From assembly GCF_003987595.1 (NCBI RefSeq), contig NZ_NGJZ01000004.1, positions 59,670-123,669 on the forward strand: a DNA stretch of 64,000 bases, given 5' to 3'. This DNA is from Vagococcus entomophilus (lineage in GTDB: Bacteria; Bacillota; Bacilli; Lactobacillales; Vagococcaceae). This document shows positions 34,718 through 42,718 of the stretch, piece by piece (the first letter of the stretch is position 1; every line of letters starts with the position of its first letter). The position numbers were made by a program, and so were the translations under genes. The notes below the pieces were generated by a model, which searched no databases, was not told the DNA's origin, and worked only from the letters and a program-made list of their open reading frames with translations.

Positions 34718-36243
34718 TCATTTCCATTCATCATCAAATTTTAATAGAGACATGTTTTCAACTATTTGATTTGGTTCTCTAGTGGATTCTTTTTTACTTT
34801 CTTCAATCTTTATAATCATAGTCACTTGAATTATTGCTTCTCTTGTAAGTATCAATAACTCAAGCGTCATTTTTTCAAAATCATGAAAACTAATATTATA
34901 TGCAAACTCATCAATTTTAATATCTTCCTCATTTTGAGCAAACTCATAATAATCTAAAATTTTTAGATATCTATGCTCCATGGCATTTCTCACATCAGAC
35001 ATTCTTTTTAAGATAGGATCAATATGTTTATCACCATACTTTGTCTTATTTTTCAAATCTTTGTATATCCACCACAATCCATTAAAAGCATAATTTTCTC
35101 TTTGAATAGATTGGATTTCTTTTCTTCTTTCTTTATTCCTAACATCTTTGTACCATAAATTCACAAAACTAATTCTTCCATCTGGTATTTTCAGTTTTAA
35201 ATATTTATTTAGAAAATAAGCGATTTTATCAAATATTGAATATATACTTCGATAAGCTGCCTTTACTTTTTCAATTCCTATCCCATACATTGGATAATCA
35301 AACGTATTTATTAAATATACATCCTTATCAGAATAATGTGTTGATCTATCAGTCAATCCTTCATAAATCCAAAATCTTGCAGATACATACTCTTGCTTAA
35401 TTTGATTAAAAATACCATGATATCTTGGAAACCACACATTTTCTATATCTTCTACTATTTCTGGTAAATGTAACGGATCATAACCAACTTCTATTTCAAA
35501 AAAATATCATTTACTTGATTGAGAGACAAACCATGTGCCCCAACCCATTTTCTGTAAGCCTCCTCCTCCTTAGACATATTTTCTATAGGTTCTAAAAAAC
35601 CAGTTAAAGAAAACTCCGTTTTTAAGTATTCCAAACTAATACTACTCTTAATCCCATCTAAATATTTATTAAAAATTACTTGAGCCATATCTTTTTCAGG
35701 AAATGTTACTTTTTCATCTAGAATACTTTCTAATAAATAGAATGCGTAATAAAACATAATTTTTCTATGACTAGCATCAAAATAGGCATAATCTACTATT
35801 TTTAAAGCTAAGTTCCCAAGAGCCATTGGAAAATTCAATTCTAAAACCTCATTCAAATTATTAATCGATTTTACATATCTACCACATTGGGAAAGAATGT
35901 TTCCATAATTAACAGTTACCTGTAGAAAAAGTCCATCTATATAAGCTTTTGAAATTTCATATGCTTCCGTACTTAACATCGACACCTCATCATATCCCAA
36001 CAAACACAAGTCCTTTATCACTTGAAACAAATAAAGGCACCGTTCATAAGTCTGTTCTACAGCATCCGTATTTCCCTCTTTTGATAAAATCCCCATTAAG
36101 CTGGTAGCAGAGCAATACAAATAACTAGCTTTCATCATCGTTTCTAGCTCTTCTTTATGTCCTAAATCAAAACATATACCGCTTAATTTTAAAGATGTGA
36201 TTGTGTCGCCAGAATCCAGAGCTTGGTCACATCTAAGTTGCAT
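34718..36243 (-). pseudogene. LA2681-like HEPN protein with TPR-like N-terminus, split by a frameshift in a T-run
   Basis: Two frames form one protein of about 505 residues. The first (36243-35491) is a TPR-like helical array with ALGNLALKIVDYAYFDASHR, ending YRKWVGAHGLSLNQVNDIF. The second (through 35437-34718) holds ARFWIYEGLTDR, HYSDKDVYLINTFDYPMYGI, KAAYRSIYSIFDKIAYFLNK and VRNAMEHRYLK, the RNxxxH motif of LA2681-type HEPN domains. The break falls in a run of seven T on the coding strand near 35502. It may be a real null mutation, phase variation or a sequencing error. No standard start with a good ribosome-binding site is visible before ATG 36243. Confidence 0.7.
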
Positions 36244-36803
36244 ATCTTCTAGCTTTTGATCTTCCCACCATTTTTCGATTTTTAATTCCTCCCTTGAACA
36301 CAGTAAAGTTACTCAATATCCTTTAATTGAATAATTTCGTCAATCACATCTATATAGTGACACTCATTGTTCACAATCCTGTCGACGCTTCTTCAACAGT
36401 TTATTTTTATCGTTCTTTATGTTTTCAATATCCTTTCTAATGAATGTAGTCAAAAAAAAGTAGAAACTTTGCTTCTTTTAATTCGCAAAATCACAATCAA
36501 TACTATAATTAATTGTGGTTTTCCAAATTTATTGATAGCTAGCAACTTTTTTATAGTAACTTTTTTATCACTACAAGTTTGGTTAAAAAAACTTTGAATC
36601 TTGCTATTAGAAATATTCTTATTTACCTTTAAAATTTTAACACTCTTAGATAAATTAAAAATATGGTTCATATTAACTTCAGTTCCCTTTATCGAAAAAC
36701 AATAAAAAATATTTACAATTTGACAAAATGAATAATAGTTATAGTATAGCTCAAAAGAAAGCAAACGTAAAATCATATTTATAATTTTAATACTACAAAA
36801 ATA
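36244..36803. other. AT-rich stretch without a confident gene
   Basis: Open frames here (plus 36367-36597, minus 36450-36776) are very AT-rich and hydrophobic, lack good ribosome-binding sites and resemble no family. The stretch should contain the promoter of the minus-strand LA2681-like gene; none could be chosen with confidence. Confidence 0.35.
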
Positions 36804-36828
36804 CCGACTCTATTTGCTGTAGAGTCGG
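36804..36828 (-). terminator. Hairpin terminator, minus strand
   Basis: CCGACTCTA and TAGAGTCGG form a 9-bp stem with a 7-base loop. On the minus strand it is followed by TATTTTTGT. It would end transcription of the small minus-strand genes at 36868-37463. Confidence 0.65.
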
Positions 36829-36867
36829 GAAGGATAAATTATTATCGCTTCGTGGCGATATAGTACT

Positions 36868-37178
36868 TATTTCAATTGTTTCATTCTAACTTTTTCTGCT
36901 CCAGCTAACTCTTCAAGCTGATTTTCTACATTAAACATCAAACTAGAAAATTGTTGGTAAAAAGTAATAAACAAGATTGAGTTCGCATGGAATTCTCTTA
37001 CAATCTTCTTCTTGTTTAATGGTTCTTCATTTTAAAAAAATTCATGAATACTATTCAACGGTTTCTCCCATGAATTTAGTTGTTCTATCGTTTCTTGCAA
37101 CCGATAAACACTTTGATAGCTAATTTTTTTACTGGTTGATTATTATTCGTTAAGTAGCTAGCTTCCTTATTTCCCATC
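36868..37178 (-). pseudogene. Frameshifted small gene of mobile module 2
   Basis: It starts at ATG 37178, overlapping the stop of the 98-aa gene, as MGNKEASYLTNNNQPVKKLA. It shifts to YQSVYRLQETIEQLNSWEKP, hits a TAA after IHEFF and continues NEEPLNKKKIVREFHANSIL to QLEELAGAEKVRMKQLK at 36868. The rebuilt product is about 100 helical residues. The family is unknown. Two lesions. Confidence 0.5.
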
Positions 37179-37463
37179 TTCATTATCTCCGTTCAAGTTT
37201 ACTATATTTTTTTCAAAAGAACTTTCTTTTACTTTAAAGTTATAAATTACTTCTAATATTGCACCGTAATCTTTATGAAATAGAGTGAAGATTTTTTCTA
37301 TCGCATAATAATTCTTAACCATTTCTTCACATTTTAATTCTTTGTTACTCTCATCATAAAGTGCAGAATCAAAAAATTTATCTACAACTTCCAACGCTTT
37401 ATACCACGAATCCAGCTTTAACAACTCATACTCTAGTGTTACTGATTTTAACTTTCTATTCAT
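37167..37463 (-). CDS. Small helical protein of mobile module 2
   Basis: This 98-aa acidic helical protein (KSVTLEYELLKLDSWYKALE, YYAIEKIFTLFHKDYGAILE) diverges from a small XRE regulator. It overlaps the next, broken gene by 12 bases. I cannot assign a function. A short GAAGAGCG lies before the ATG. Confidence 0.45.
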   Translation of the reverse strand: MNRKLKSVTLEYELLKLDSWYKALEVVDKFFDSALYDESNKELKCEEMVKNYYAIEKIFTLFHKDYGAILEVIYNFKVKESSFEKNIVNLNGDNEDGK

Positions 37464-37485
37464 TCGCTCTTCGTTCTATGCGTTT

Positions 37486-37534
37486 ATTGCATAAGACAAC
37501 TCATGCGAATATTGCATAAAAAGTCAATATGCAA
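37486..37534. promoter_or_regulatory. Repeated ATTGCAT sites between divergent small genes
   Basis: ATTGCAT occurs at 37486 and 37510, and ATATGCAA, close to its inverse, at 37527. They lie between the 98-aa gene and the small XRE gene and are probable operator half-sites for that regulator. Confidence 0.45.
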
Positions 37535-37570
37535 AAAACTCATAACCTAAAATAATGGTGAGATGATACT

Positions 37571-37870
37571 ATGTTTCAACGCATTCGTAACTTACGTGAA
37601 GATAATGATCTAACGCAAGAACAACTTGCTAGACTTTTAAATGTCAGCCAAGCAACTTATTCTCGTTATAAACAAGGAGAGTTAGATATACCGATTCAGT
37701 CTTTAATCAAGCTTGCACAATATTATTCCACTAGCATTGACTATCTGGTAAATTTAACAAATACTAAAACACCCTATGATAACTTATCTGTAAGTATTTT
37801 ATATTTACAATCCAACTTCTATATCCTTACAATTTCCTTTTCAAGCTCCTCTATGAACATTTCTAAGTAA
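37571..37870 (+). CDS. Small XRE-family regulator
   Basis: The first 65 residues are a compact Cro/CI-type helix-turn-helix (RIRNLREDNDLTQEQLARLL, QATYSRYKQGELDIPIQSLI) ending SIDYLVNLTNTKTPY, which is the usual end of such proteins. The last 30 residues (ILYLQSNFYILTISFSSSSM) are read from the non-coding strand of the convergent repressor gene, so the original stop was probably lost and the tail is an extension. Likely regulates itself and the divergent small genes. Confidence 0.65.
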   Translation: MFQRIRNLREDNDLTQEQLARLLNVSQATYSRYKQGELDIPIQSLIKLAQYYSTSIDYLVNLTNTKTPYDNLSVSILYLQSNFYILTISFSSSSMNISK

Positions 37871-38652
37871 ATAGAATCATTCGCTTCACTAATCATATAA
37901 TTATTTTCTTTTTTGTTATACTGAAATAATCGAATGTCTTTCATTTTTTTGTCCTTATCTATTCCATAATAAATGATAGAGGAACCTTCCAAAGTCAATC
38001 CTAGTTCACCAAAATTTTTTGTAAACACTTGATGCTCACCTTCGTTTTCAATATACATTGGAAATCCAAAAAATAAATTACTATTCTTCTCATTTACTGA
38101 AAAAGGAATAACATGCAATCTGTTTTTCTCAACTTCTGCATAAATATAATACATTATTTCTAATTGATTGTGGTTTTCACTTTGTTCAATAAATTCGTCT
38201 TTATATCGTCCAGCATATAAATTAGGCATTCCCAACATTGAAGTATAGACTAAATGTCCTACTCTTTTTCCATACGTTCCATTGTTTAGAACATACTTAG
38301 CTACCGCTAACCACATCATATCGTCATATGTACGTTTTGCTGGTGGAATAGCTTCAAAAATAGAAAAAAGTATACTATCACTAAGTTTCACGTCAAAATT
38401 CTGCTCAATCAAATCATATAAATATTCATCAGCTCTCCCATACAAAATCTGATCTGGCATCATTTTACCTAACAAAGCTATCTTTTCTAACTTATCTCGT
38501 TTGGGAATACTAACCCCTTTTTCCCAATTATTAACAGAGCTTCTTGGAGAATTACCTATTAATTTCCCAAACTCCTCCATACTATAACCTAAATTTGTCC
38601 TAATTTCTCGTATTCTATTTGCAACCTTCTTTTTATTAGGCTTCATAATCAT
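37819..38652 (-). CDS. XRE-family repressor of mobile module 2
   Basis: The protein of about 277 aa has a helix-turn-helix near the N-terminus (VANRIREIRTNLGYSMEEFG, SVNNWEKGVSIPKR) and a C-terminal domain rich in strands (FGFPMYIENEGEHQVFTKNF). It diverges from the 116-aa-like/rep/xis/int genes across paired TACT sites, the same plan as module 1. The two repressors share layout but little sequence beyond the HTH. The start is taken at ATG 38652; an in-frame TTG lies four codons upstream. Its 3' end overlaps the small XRE gene by about 50 bases tail to tail. Confidence 0.75.
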   Translation of the reverse strand: MIMKPNKKKVANRIREIRTNLGYSMEEFGKLIGNSPRSSVNNWEKGVSIPKRDKLEKIALLGKMMPDQILYGRADEYLYDLIEQNFDVKLSDSILFSIFEAIPPAKRTYDDMMWLAVAKYVLNNGTYGKRVGHLVYTSMLGMPNLYAGRYKDEFIEQSENHNQLEIMYYIYAEVEKNRLHVIPFSVNEKNSNLFFGFPMYIENEGEHQVFTKNFGELGLTLEGSSIIYYGIDKDKKMKDIRLFQYNKKENNYMISEANDSIYLEMFIEELEKEIVRI

Positions 38653-38718
38653 TGTTCTTTTCAACTAATATGCTAAATCTACCATAACAGATTCTATATT
38701 TAGAGTAAAACACATTTG

Positions 38719-38799
38719 TACTATTTTTCGTACTAAAACATATTAACAAGCCATCTATTCTTGTTTTACACTATTTTTATACTAAAATATGTACTAAAA
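38719..38799. promoter_or_regulatory. Operator array: paired TACT(A/T) sites with 12-bp periodicity
   Basis: TACTATTT at 38719 and TACTAAAA at 38731 are 12 bases apart; TACTAAAA recurs at 38780 and 38792, again 12 bases apart. The geometry equals the CGTATA pairs of module 1 although the half-site differs. They lie between repressor and replication genes. Confidence 0.6.
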
Positions 38800-38818
38800 A
38801 GAAAGAAGGAATGTAAAA

Positions 38819-39148
38819 ATGGCAGTAAAAATTAGTGATTTAGTTTTACCTGAGAACAAATTAGAAAAAGAGTATCAAGTAGTACAAGTAACAAAATGAA
38901 AAAAAGACGGTGAAGTACTAGGTTGGACATATGAATGTGTCTTACCAAAATTACGCTTTGAAAAAGTTAGTGTAAAAATCTCGAGTGAATTTCCTGTTAT
39001 TGCTAAAGAAGAACTGGAAGCTCCAGGAATGGCATTAGTTTCTTTTGAGGGATTATCAGTTTCTGCATGGGGCCGTGCTAATGGACAATTTGTTAGTTAT
39101 AGACTTTCTGCTACTGCAACCTATGTAAAACTCATTACTCAAAAATAA
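38819..39148 (+). pseudogene. 116-aa protein homologue of module 2, TGA at codon 27
   Basis: MAVKISDLVLPENKLEKEYQ aligns with the module 1 protein. At 38897-38899 TGA stands where the other copy has TGG (Trp). The remaining frame is clean (LGWTYECVLPKLRFEKVSV, ANGQFVSYRLSATATYVKLI) to TAA 39146-39148, which overlaps the next ATG. A single nonsense mutation is the only lesion. Confidence 0.75.
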
Positions 39149-39657
39149 TGGGAAAGCAATTTTTTACCGCCCATGAAGTCATTCAACAAGTTCATGGGCT
39201 TCACTCTCTATCTACGTTAAATAAGTGGGCAAATTTTATTCAAAAAGAATGTGATTATACTTTTCAATACGAATACATCCCCTTTGTCAGTCATGGACGA
39301 AAGGGACAAACGAAACATCATCGGAAAACAAGGGTACTTTCTACAGAAGAAATTCAGAAACTTCAAGAAGTCGCTCATTTAATTCCGAAAATCGGACGCA
39401 ATAAAGCTTTAAGACAATTGTTTGATGTTCACGAGAAAGTTGATTTGATGAAACATCATGAACTCATTAACTTTATTACAGAGATTTTCAATGAAAAATT
39501 GATAGAAAGAGATAAGATTATTCATGTGCTAGTCAGACAGTATAATGACTTAGACAAACGACTCATTGATTTATCCCATAGAGTAAAACAGATAGAGAAA
39601 ACTTACGTACCTGATTCTGATAACACTTCCAGCGGGTGGTTTCGACGGAAGCGGTAG
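39148..39657 (+). CDS. Probable DNA-binding protein of mobile module 2
   Basis: The 169-aa protein begins with an excisionase/MerR-like part (FFTAHEVIQQVHGLHSLSTL) and a basic centre (GRKGQTKHHRKTRVLSTEEI), then a long helix with coiled-coil look (DKRLIDLSHRVKQIEKTYV). The ATG overlaps the preceding stop as TAATG. Module 1 lacks this gene. It lies just before the putative origin hairpin, so a role in replication or partition control is possible. The family is not firmly recognised. Confidence 0.55.
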   Translation: MGKQFFTAHEVIQQVHGLHSLSTLNKWANFIQKECDYTFQYEYIPFVSHGRKGQTKHHRKTRVLSTEEIQKLQEVAHLIPKIGRNKALRQLFDVHEKVDLMKHHELINFITEIFNEKLIERDKIIHVLVRQYNDLDKRLIDLSHRVKQIEKTYVPDSDNTSSGWFRRKR

Positions 39658-39700
39658 GGCAAGCAAGCCCAACACCGCTTTCCGCTCGAAAACAACCACA
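39636..39700. other. Large inverted repeat, putative double-strand origin or nick site of module 2
   Basis: GTGGTTTCGA and CGGAAGCGGT on the left pair with ACCGCTTTCCG and TCGAAAACAACCAC on the right around a GGGC/GCCC tip, giving a near-complete long hairpin. It overlaps the end of the 169-aa gene and precedes the rep gene, matching the module 1 structure in position. Confidence 0.55.
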
Positions 39701-39783
39701 CGATGGACGTATTGTCTGGAATAAAGGTACAAGACTTTGTCAGTCATTCACCACTCAATTTCTAACTTTAGGAGTGATAAACG

Positions 39784-40625
39784 CTGTATACGAGTTACAA
39801 TCAGAAAATCATTGAAACTCCTACGTATATAGGAATTTGGGAATATGAGCAACCAATCTATTCAAAGCAATCAAAAATAGAAGAAACAAAAAAAGAAAAA
39901 CTTGAACGGCTAGAAGATAAAACAACACGAAAAAAATTTGATGAACTATCTGCACAAGGACAATATGACAGCCTAAAACGAAAACAAAAACATTATAAAA
40001 CGAAACGATTTGATATTGCACGATTAATTGACACAAATTTTGACAAACAAACGAAATTTCTAACATTGACCTTCAAAGAAAACATAGAAGATATTAAATA
40101 TACAAATAGTGAGTTCAAAAATTTATTAAACGATTAAATTATCAATTATATAAAACCAAGAAAGCTCAAATTCGCTATTTAGTTACGTGGGAAAAGCAAC
40201 AGCGCGGAGCTATCCATTATCACATTATTCTCTTTCACTTCCCTTACGTTCCTCATAAACAGCTTTTAAACACTTGGGGACATGGTGAAGTTAGAATTAA
40301 TAAAATTGATGTGGATAGTATCGAGAATCGAGGAAGATATATCAGTAAATATTTTGATAAAGGTTTAGAGCTAAAGGAACACAAAAAGAAAGCTTTCTTT
40401 AAATCTCAAAATTTACGCCTTCCTAAAGAAACAAAAAAGCGAACTAACACACCTTATAATATTGCAAATCAAAAAGTATTAGTAACGAAAGAATATACAA
40501 AAAAGAAACCATTCTTTTTTAGAGAATGGAACTTATACGAAGTCACGGAACCAATACTTATGTTTGAAGAAAGCAAAGTTCGTTACACAAAAATCAAAAA
40601 AAACGGAGTAGATATTCATGAATGA
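39784..40625 (+). pseudogene. Rolling-circle HUH replication initiator of module 2, frameshifted
   Basis: Reading from about 39784 gives YTSYNQKIIETPTYIGIWEY, then GQYDSLKRKQKHYKTKRFDI and KFLTLTFKENIEDIKYTN. A one-base loss in an A-run near 40121 shifts the frame; the rest is intact: YLVTWEKQQRGAIHYHIILF with the HUH histidines (40214-40222), RGRYISKYFDK with the likely tyrosine, and the end KNGVDIHE. No standard start codon sits at the expected place (CTG at 39784), so that may be a second lesion. It overlaps the next gene by ATGA-type spacing. Confidence 0.75.
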
Positions 40626-40898
40626 ACTCACTATTCTATTATCCAAACAACAACAGCTACATTTACAACAACCATACATCAATTATTAACAACCGAAGTT
40701 AACCAATTTAGAACAGAATTTGCTTTAAATACACGTTATATCAAAAAGAAACAACTCTGGCACTATCTCAATTTATCCAACAACACCTTAGATAAATTAA
40801 TTGCAGAAGGTTTGCCCAAAATCAATATTCAAGGGGTTGTTCTATATGACAAAATAGAAGTTGATTGCTGGTTAAAAAAGTTTAGTCAGTTAGCTTGA
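40619..40898 (+). pseudogene. Excisionase-like HTH protein of module 2, frameshifted near the start
   Basis: ATG 40619 reads MNELTILLSKQQQLHLQQ and stops. In the next frame TIHQLLTTEVNQFRTEF is followed by KKKQLWHYLNLSNNTLDKLI, a Xis/MerR helix-turn-helix, and INIQGVVLYDKIEVDCWLKK. One base near 40670 is missing or extra. Position between rep and int fits an excisionase. Confidence 0.65.
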
Positions 40899-40930
40899 AG
40901 CATGTTCACTCACTTTATAGTAGTCTTACA

Positions 40931-40944
40931 TTCTGACGTGCAAG
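40931..40944. repeat. 14-base inverted copy of an element-left-end motif
   Basis: TTCTGACGTGCAAG is the exact reverse complement of CTTGCACGTCAGAA at 9845-9858 and one mismatch from 16736-16749. It lies 20 bases before the integrase start. A candidate binding site for integrase or excisionase. Confidence 0.5.
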
Positions 40945-40963
40945 AAGGAAAGTAGGAAAAACT

Positions 40964-42135
40964 ATGGCAATAAAAAAAATGAATAATGGAAAATATAAAG
41001 TAAATGTCTACATGGGTGATGGTTTCTCTCGATTTGTTGCCTATGCCGATTCAAAAGAAGAAGCTATGATTCTTGAAAAAGAAGTGAAACTTCAAAAACT
41101 AAAGGGAGAATTCAAGAAAAAGAAAGGCGATTACACCTTTAAAGAAGTTTATGAAATGTGGTGGAAAAAGAAGTATATTATTACTAACCATCATGAACAA
41201 AGTACGTTAGACCGAACGAAAAGTGTTTTTCGCCTTCACATTCTCCCTTATTTAGGAGATAAAAAAATAAAGCATGTTTCATTTGATATTCTAGAAAATC
41301 TTCAAATTTTATGGGCATTTGGTGACGAAGAAAAGAAGATTAAACCGTATGCAAATTTCAAAGTTTGTGTATCTTATACAAAGCAAGTAATGAAATATGC
41401 TTTATTGAAAGGCTATATCACCACTAACCCTTATGAATTATTGGAAATGCCTGTAAATGAAGCACTCAAACGAAAAAAATATTATTCTATAGAAACTGTT
41501 CAAGAATCTTTAGAGTTAATGAAAAAAGAACATGGCTTTCAAAACTATACCCTCTTAGCTTTAACTTATTATTTAGGAGCAACAAAAGGTGAAATTTATC
41601 CTCTTATTTGGGCTGATATTGACTTTCAAAAACAATTAATCTCTTTATCACATAAGTTAGTTAAGAACAAAGAAACTGGCATATATGGGTGTGTAGAAGG
41701 AATGAAAAACTCCTATCGTTTTCGAACTACCCAGTAGCGGATTCCATCATTGAACTATTGGCAAAATGGGAAAAAGTGCAATTTAGTGAACTGCAATAAG
41801 TCAACATTTTCCCAACCAATGATCAATTTATCTTCACCTATACGACTCAAAAGAGAGAACTGAACCAACCTTTGCATCCAGGCTATCTTAACAATAAACT
41901 TGATGCTCTTTCAAAGAAATTTGACCTTCTCAGAATAACGCCCCACGGCTTGCGACATACTTTTGTCGGTGACCTTTTAAATAATGGTGTGGACAATTTT
42001 ATCGTAAAATCTCTCGTAGGTTATGCAGAAACCTCAAACATGATTAGAGATGTTTATGGACACACGAACGATCAGACAAAAATAGATACCCTTAAACGTT
42101 TAGAAGAGTATAGAAATGTCAGCCAGAATGATTGA
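40964..42135 (+). pseudogene. Tyrosine site-specific integrase of the rightmost element, frameshift plus stop
   Basis: The product starts MAIKKMNNGKYKVNVYMGDG with AGGAAAGTAGG upstream and has an arm-binding N-terminus, a SAM-like core-binding part (TLDRTKSVFRLHILPYLGD) and a catalytic domain (ATKGEIYPLIW, HGLRHTF, DVYGHT with the tyrosine). The frame breaks at CGAACTACCCAGTAGCGG (about 41735) and a TAA follows at CTGCAATAAGTC (41797-41799). The end is open again from 41872. It is the expected recombinase for the rpsI site, transcribed towards rpsI. Both lesions are shared with the remnant at 23047. Confidence 0.85.
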
Positions 42136-42162
42136 TTGGTTGGTTACGAGTACGAAAAAAGT

Positions 42163-42184
42163 CGTCACCAAACTCGTTACCAAA
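42163..42184. repeat. Tandem CGTYACCAAA motifs at the element right end
   Basis: CGTCACCAAA (42163-42172) and CGTTACCAAA (42175-42184) are 12 bases apart, just inside the terminator. The same motif lies at 23829 and, with TGTAACCAAA, at the L1 left ends. Candidate arm-type integrase sites. Confidence 0.5.
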
Positions 42185-42186
42185 TC

Positions 42187-42219
42187 AAAAAGACACCTTC
42201 CAACTGAATGGAAAGTGCC
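42187..42219 (-). terminator. rpsI operon terminator (part of the living att module)
   Basis: A 10-bp stem GGCACTTTCC/GGAAGGTGTC with wobble pairs and an 8-base loop, read on the minus strand, is followed by TTTTTG. Copies lie at 6893, 16439, 18780 and 23840. It should end transcription of rplM-rpsI and shields the mobile element from it. Confidence 0.8.
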
Positions 42220-42360
42220 TTGACATTATTAATTGATTGGTACTCGATTTCTGAAGAAATCTCCGTCCCATACTGTATTCGTAAGCGAATAAATTCGCAA
42301 CGACTCCAGCAATTAACGTTTTGAAAATTGGCTTGCTTTTCTTGCCTTTTTCAAACCTGG
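42187..42360. repeat. rpsI-downstream/att module, living copy 7
   Basis: Terminator, spacer with CTCGATTTCTGAAG and AGCGAATAAATTCGC, and the genuine 3' end of rpsI. It shares the spacer with copies 1-6. The rpsI codons here use GGTTTG, GCAAGA and AGCCAATTT, while the displaced copies use GGTCTT, GCTCGT and TCACAATTC for the same residues. Confidence 0.85.
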
Positions 42361-42705
42361 TTTTTTACGTTCTACCATACGAGCATCACGTGTAAGAAGT
42401 CCAGCACGTTTTAATGCTCCGCGGAAATCAGGGTCAACTTCTAGTAACGCACGAGCGATACCGTGACGAGTTGCGCCAGCTTGTCCAGCATATCCTCCAC
42501 CGTCTACGTTTACAAAGACATCATACGCACCTTTTGTTTCTGTAACGCCAAAAGGTTGGTTGATGACTTCACGTAAGTCAGCATGTGGAATGTATTCTTC
42601 GATTGTTTTGTGATTCATAGTAATTTTTCCTGTACCTGGTACTAAACGTACGCGAGCTACAGATTTTTTACGACGGCCTGTGCCTTGATATTGTACTTGA
42701 GCCAA
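42313..42705 (-). CDS. rpsI: 30S ribosomal protein S9
   Basis: The 130-aa protein is full length, with the conserved start [20 protein letters not shown] and the basic C-terminal tail [12 protein letters not shown] that reaches the P-site tRNA in the small subunit. It follows rplM by 13 bases in the usual two-gene operon, with GGAGGGAAACCC upstream. Its last 15 codons overlap the attachment site used by the integrating elements. The tail is preserved in protein sequence because incoming elements supply synonymous codons. Confidence 0.98.
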   Translation of the reverse strand: MAQVQYQGTGRRKKSVARVRLVPGTGKITMNHKTIEEYIPHADLREVINQPFGVTETKGAYDVFVNVDGGGYAGQAGATRHGIARALLEVDPDFRGALKRAGLLTRDARMVERKKPGLKKARKASQFSKR

Positions 42706-42718
42706 TGGGTTTCCCTCC

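Noticed and set aside
36367..36776. Overlapping hydrophobic open frames on both strands
   Set aside because: AT-rich, no ribosome-binding site, no domain. More likely chance frames in an intergenic region.
5400..42300. Insertion sequences or transposases as cause of the rearrangements
   Set aside because: No DDE transposase frame and no IS-type terminal inverted repeats with target duplications were found. Integrases and short-homology joints explain the observed breaks.
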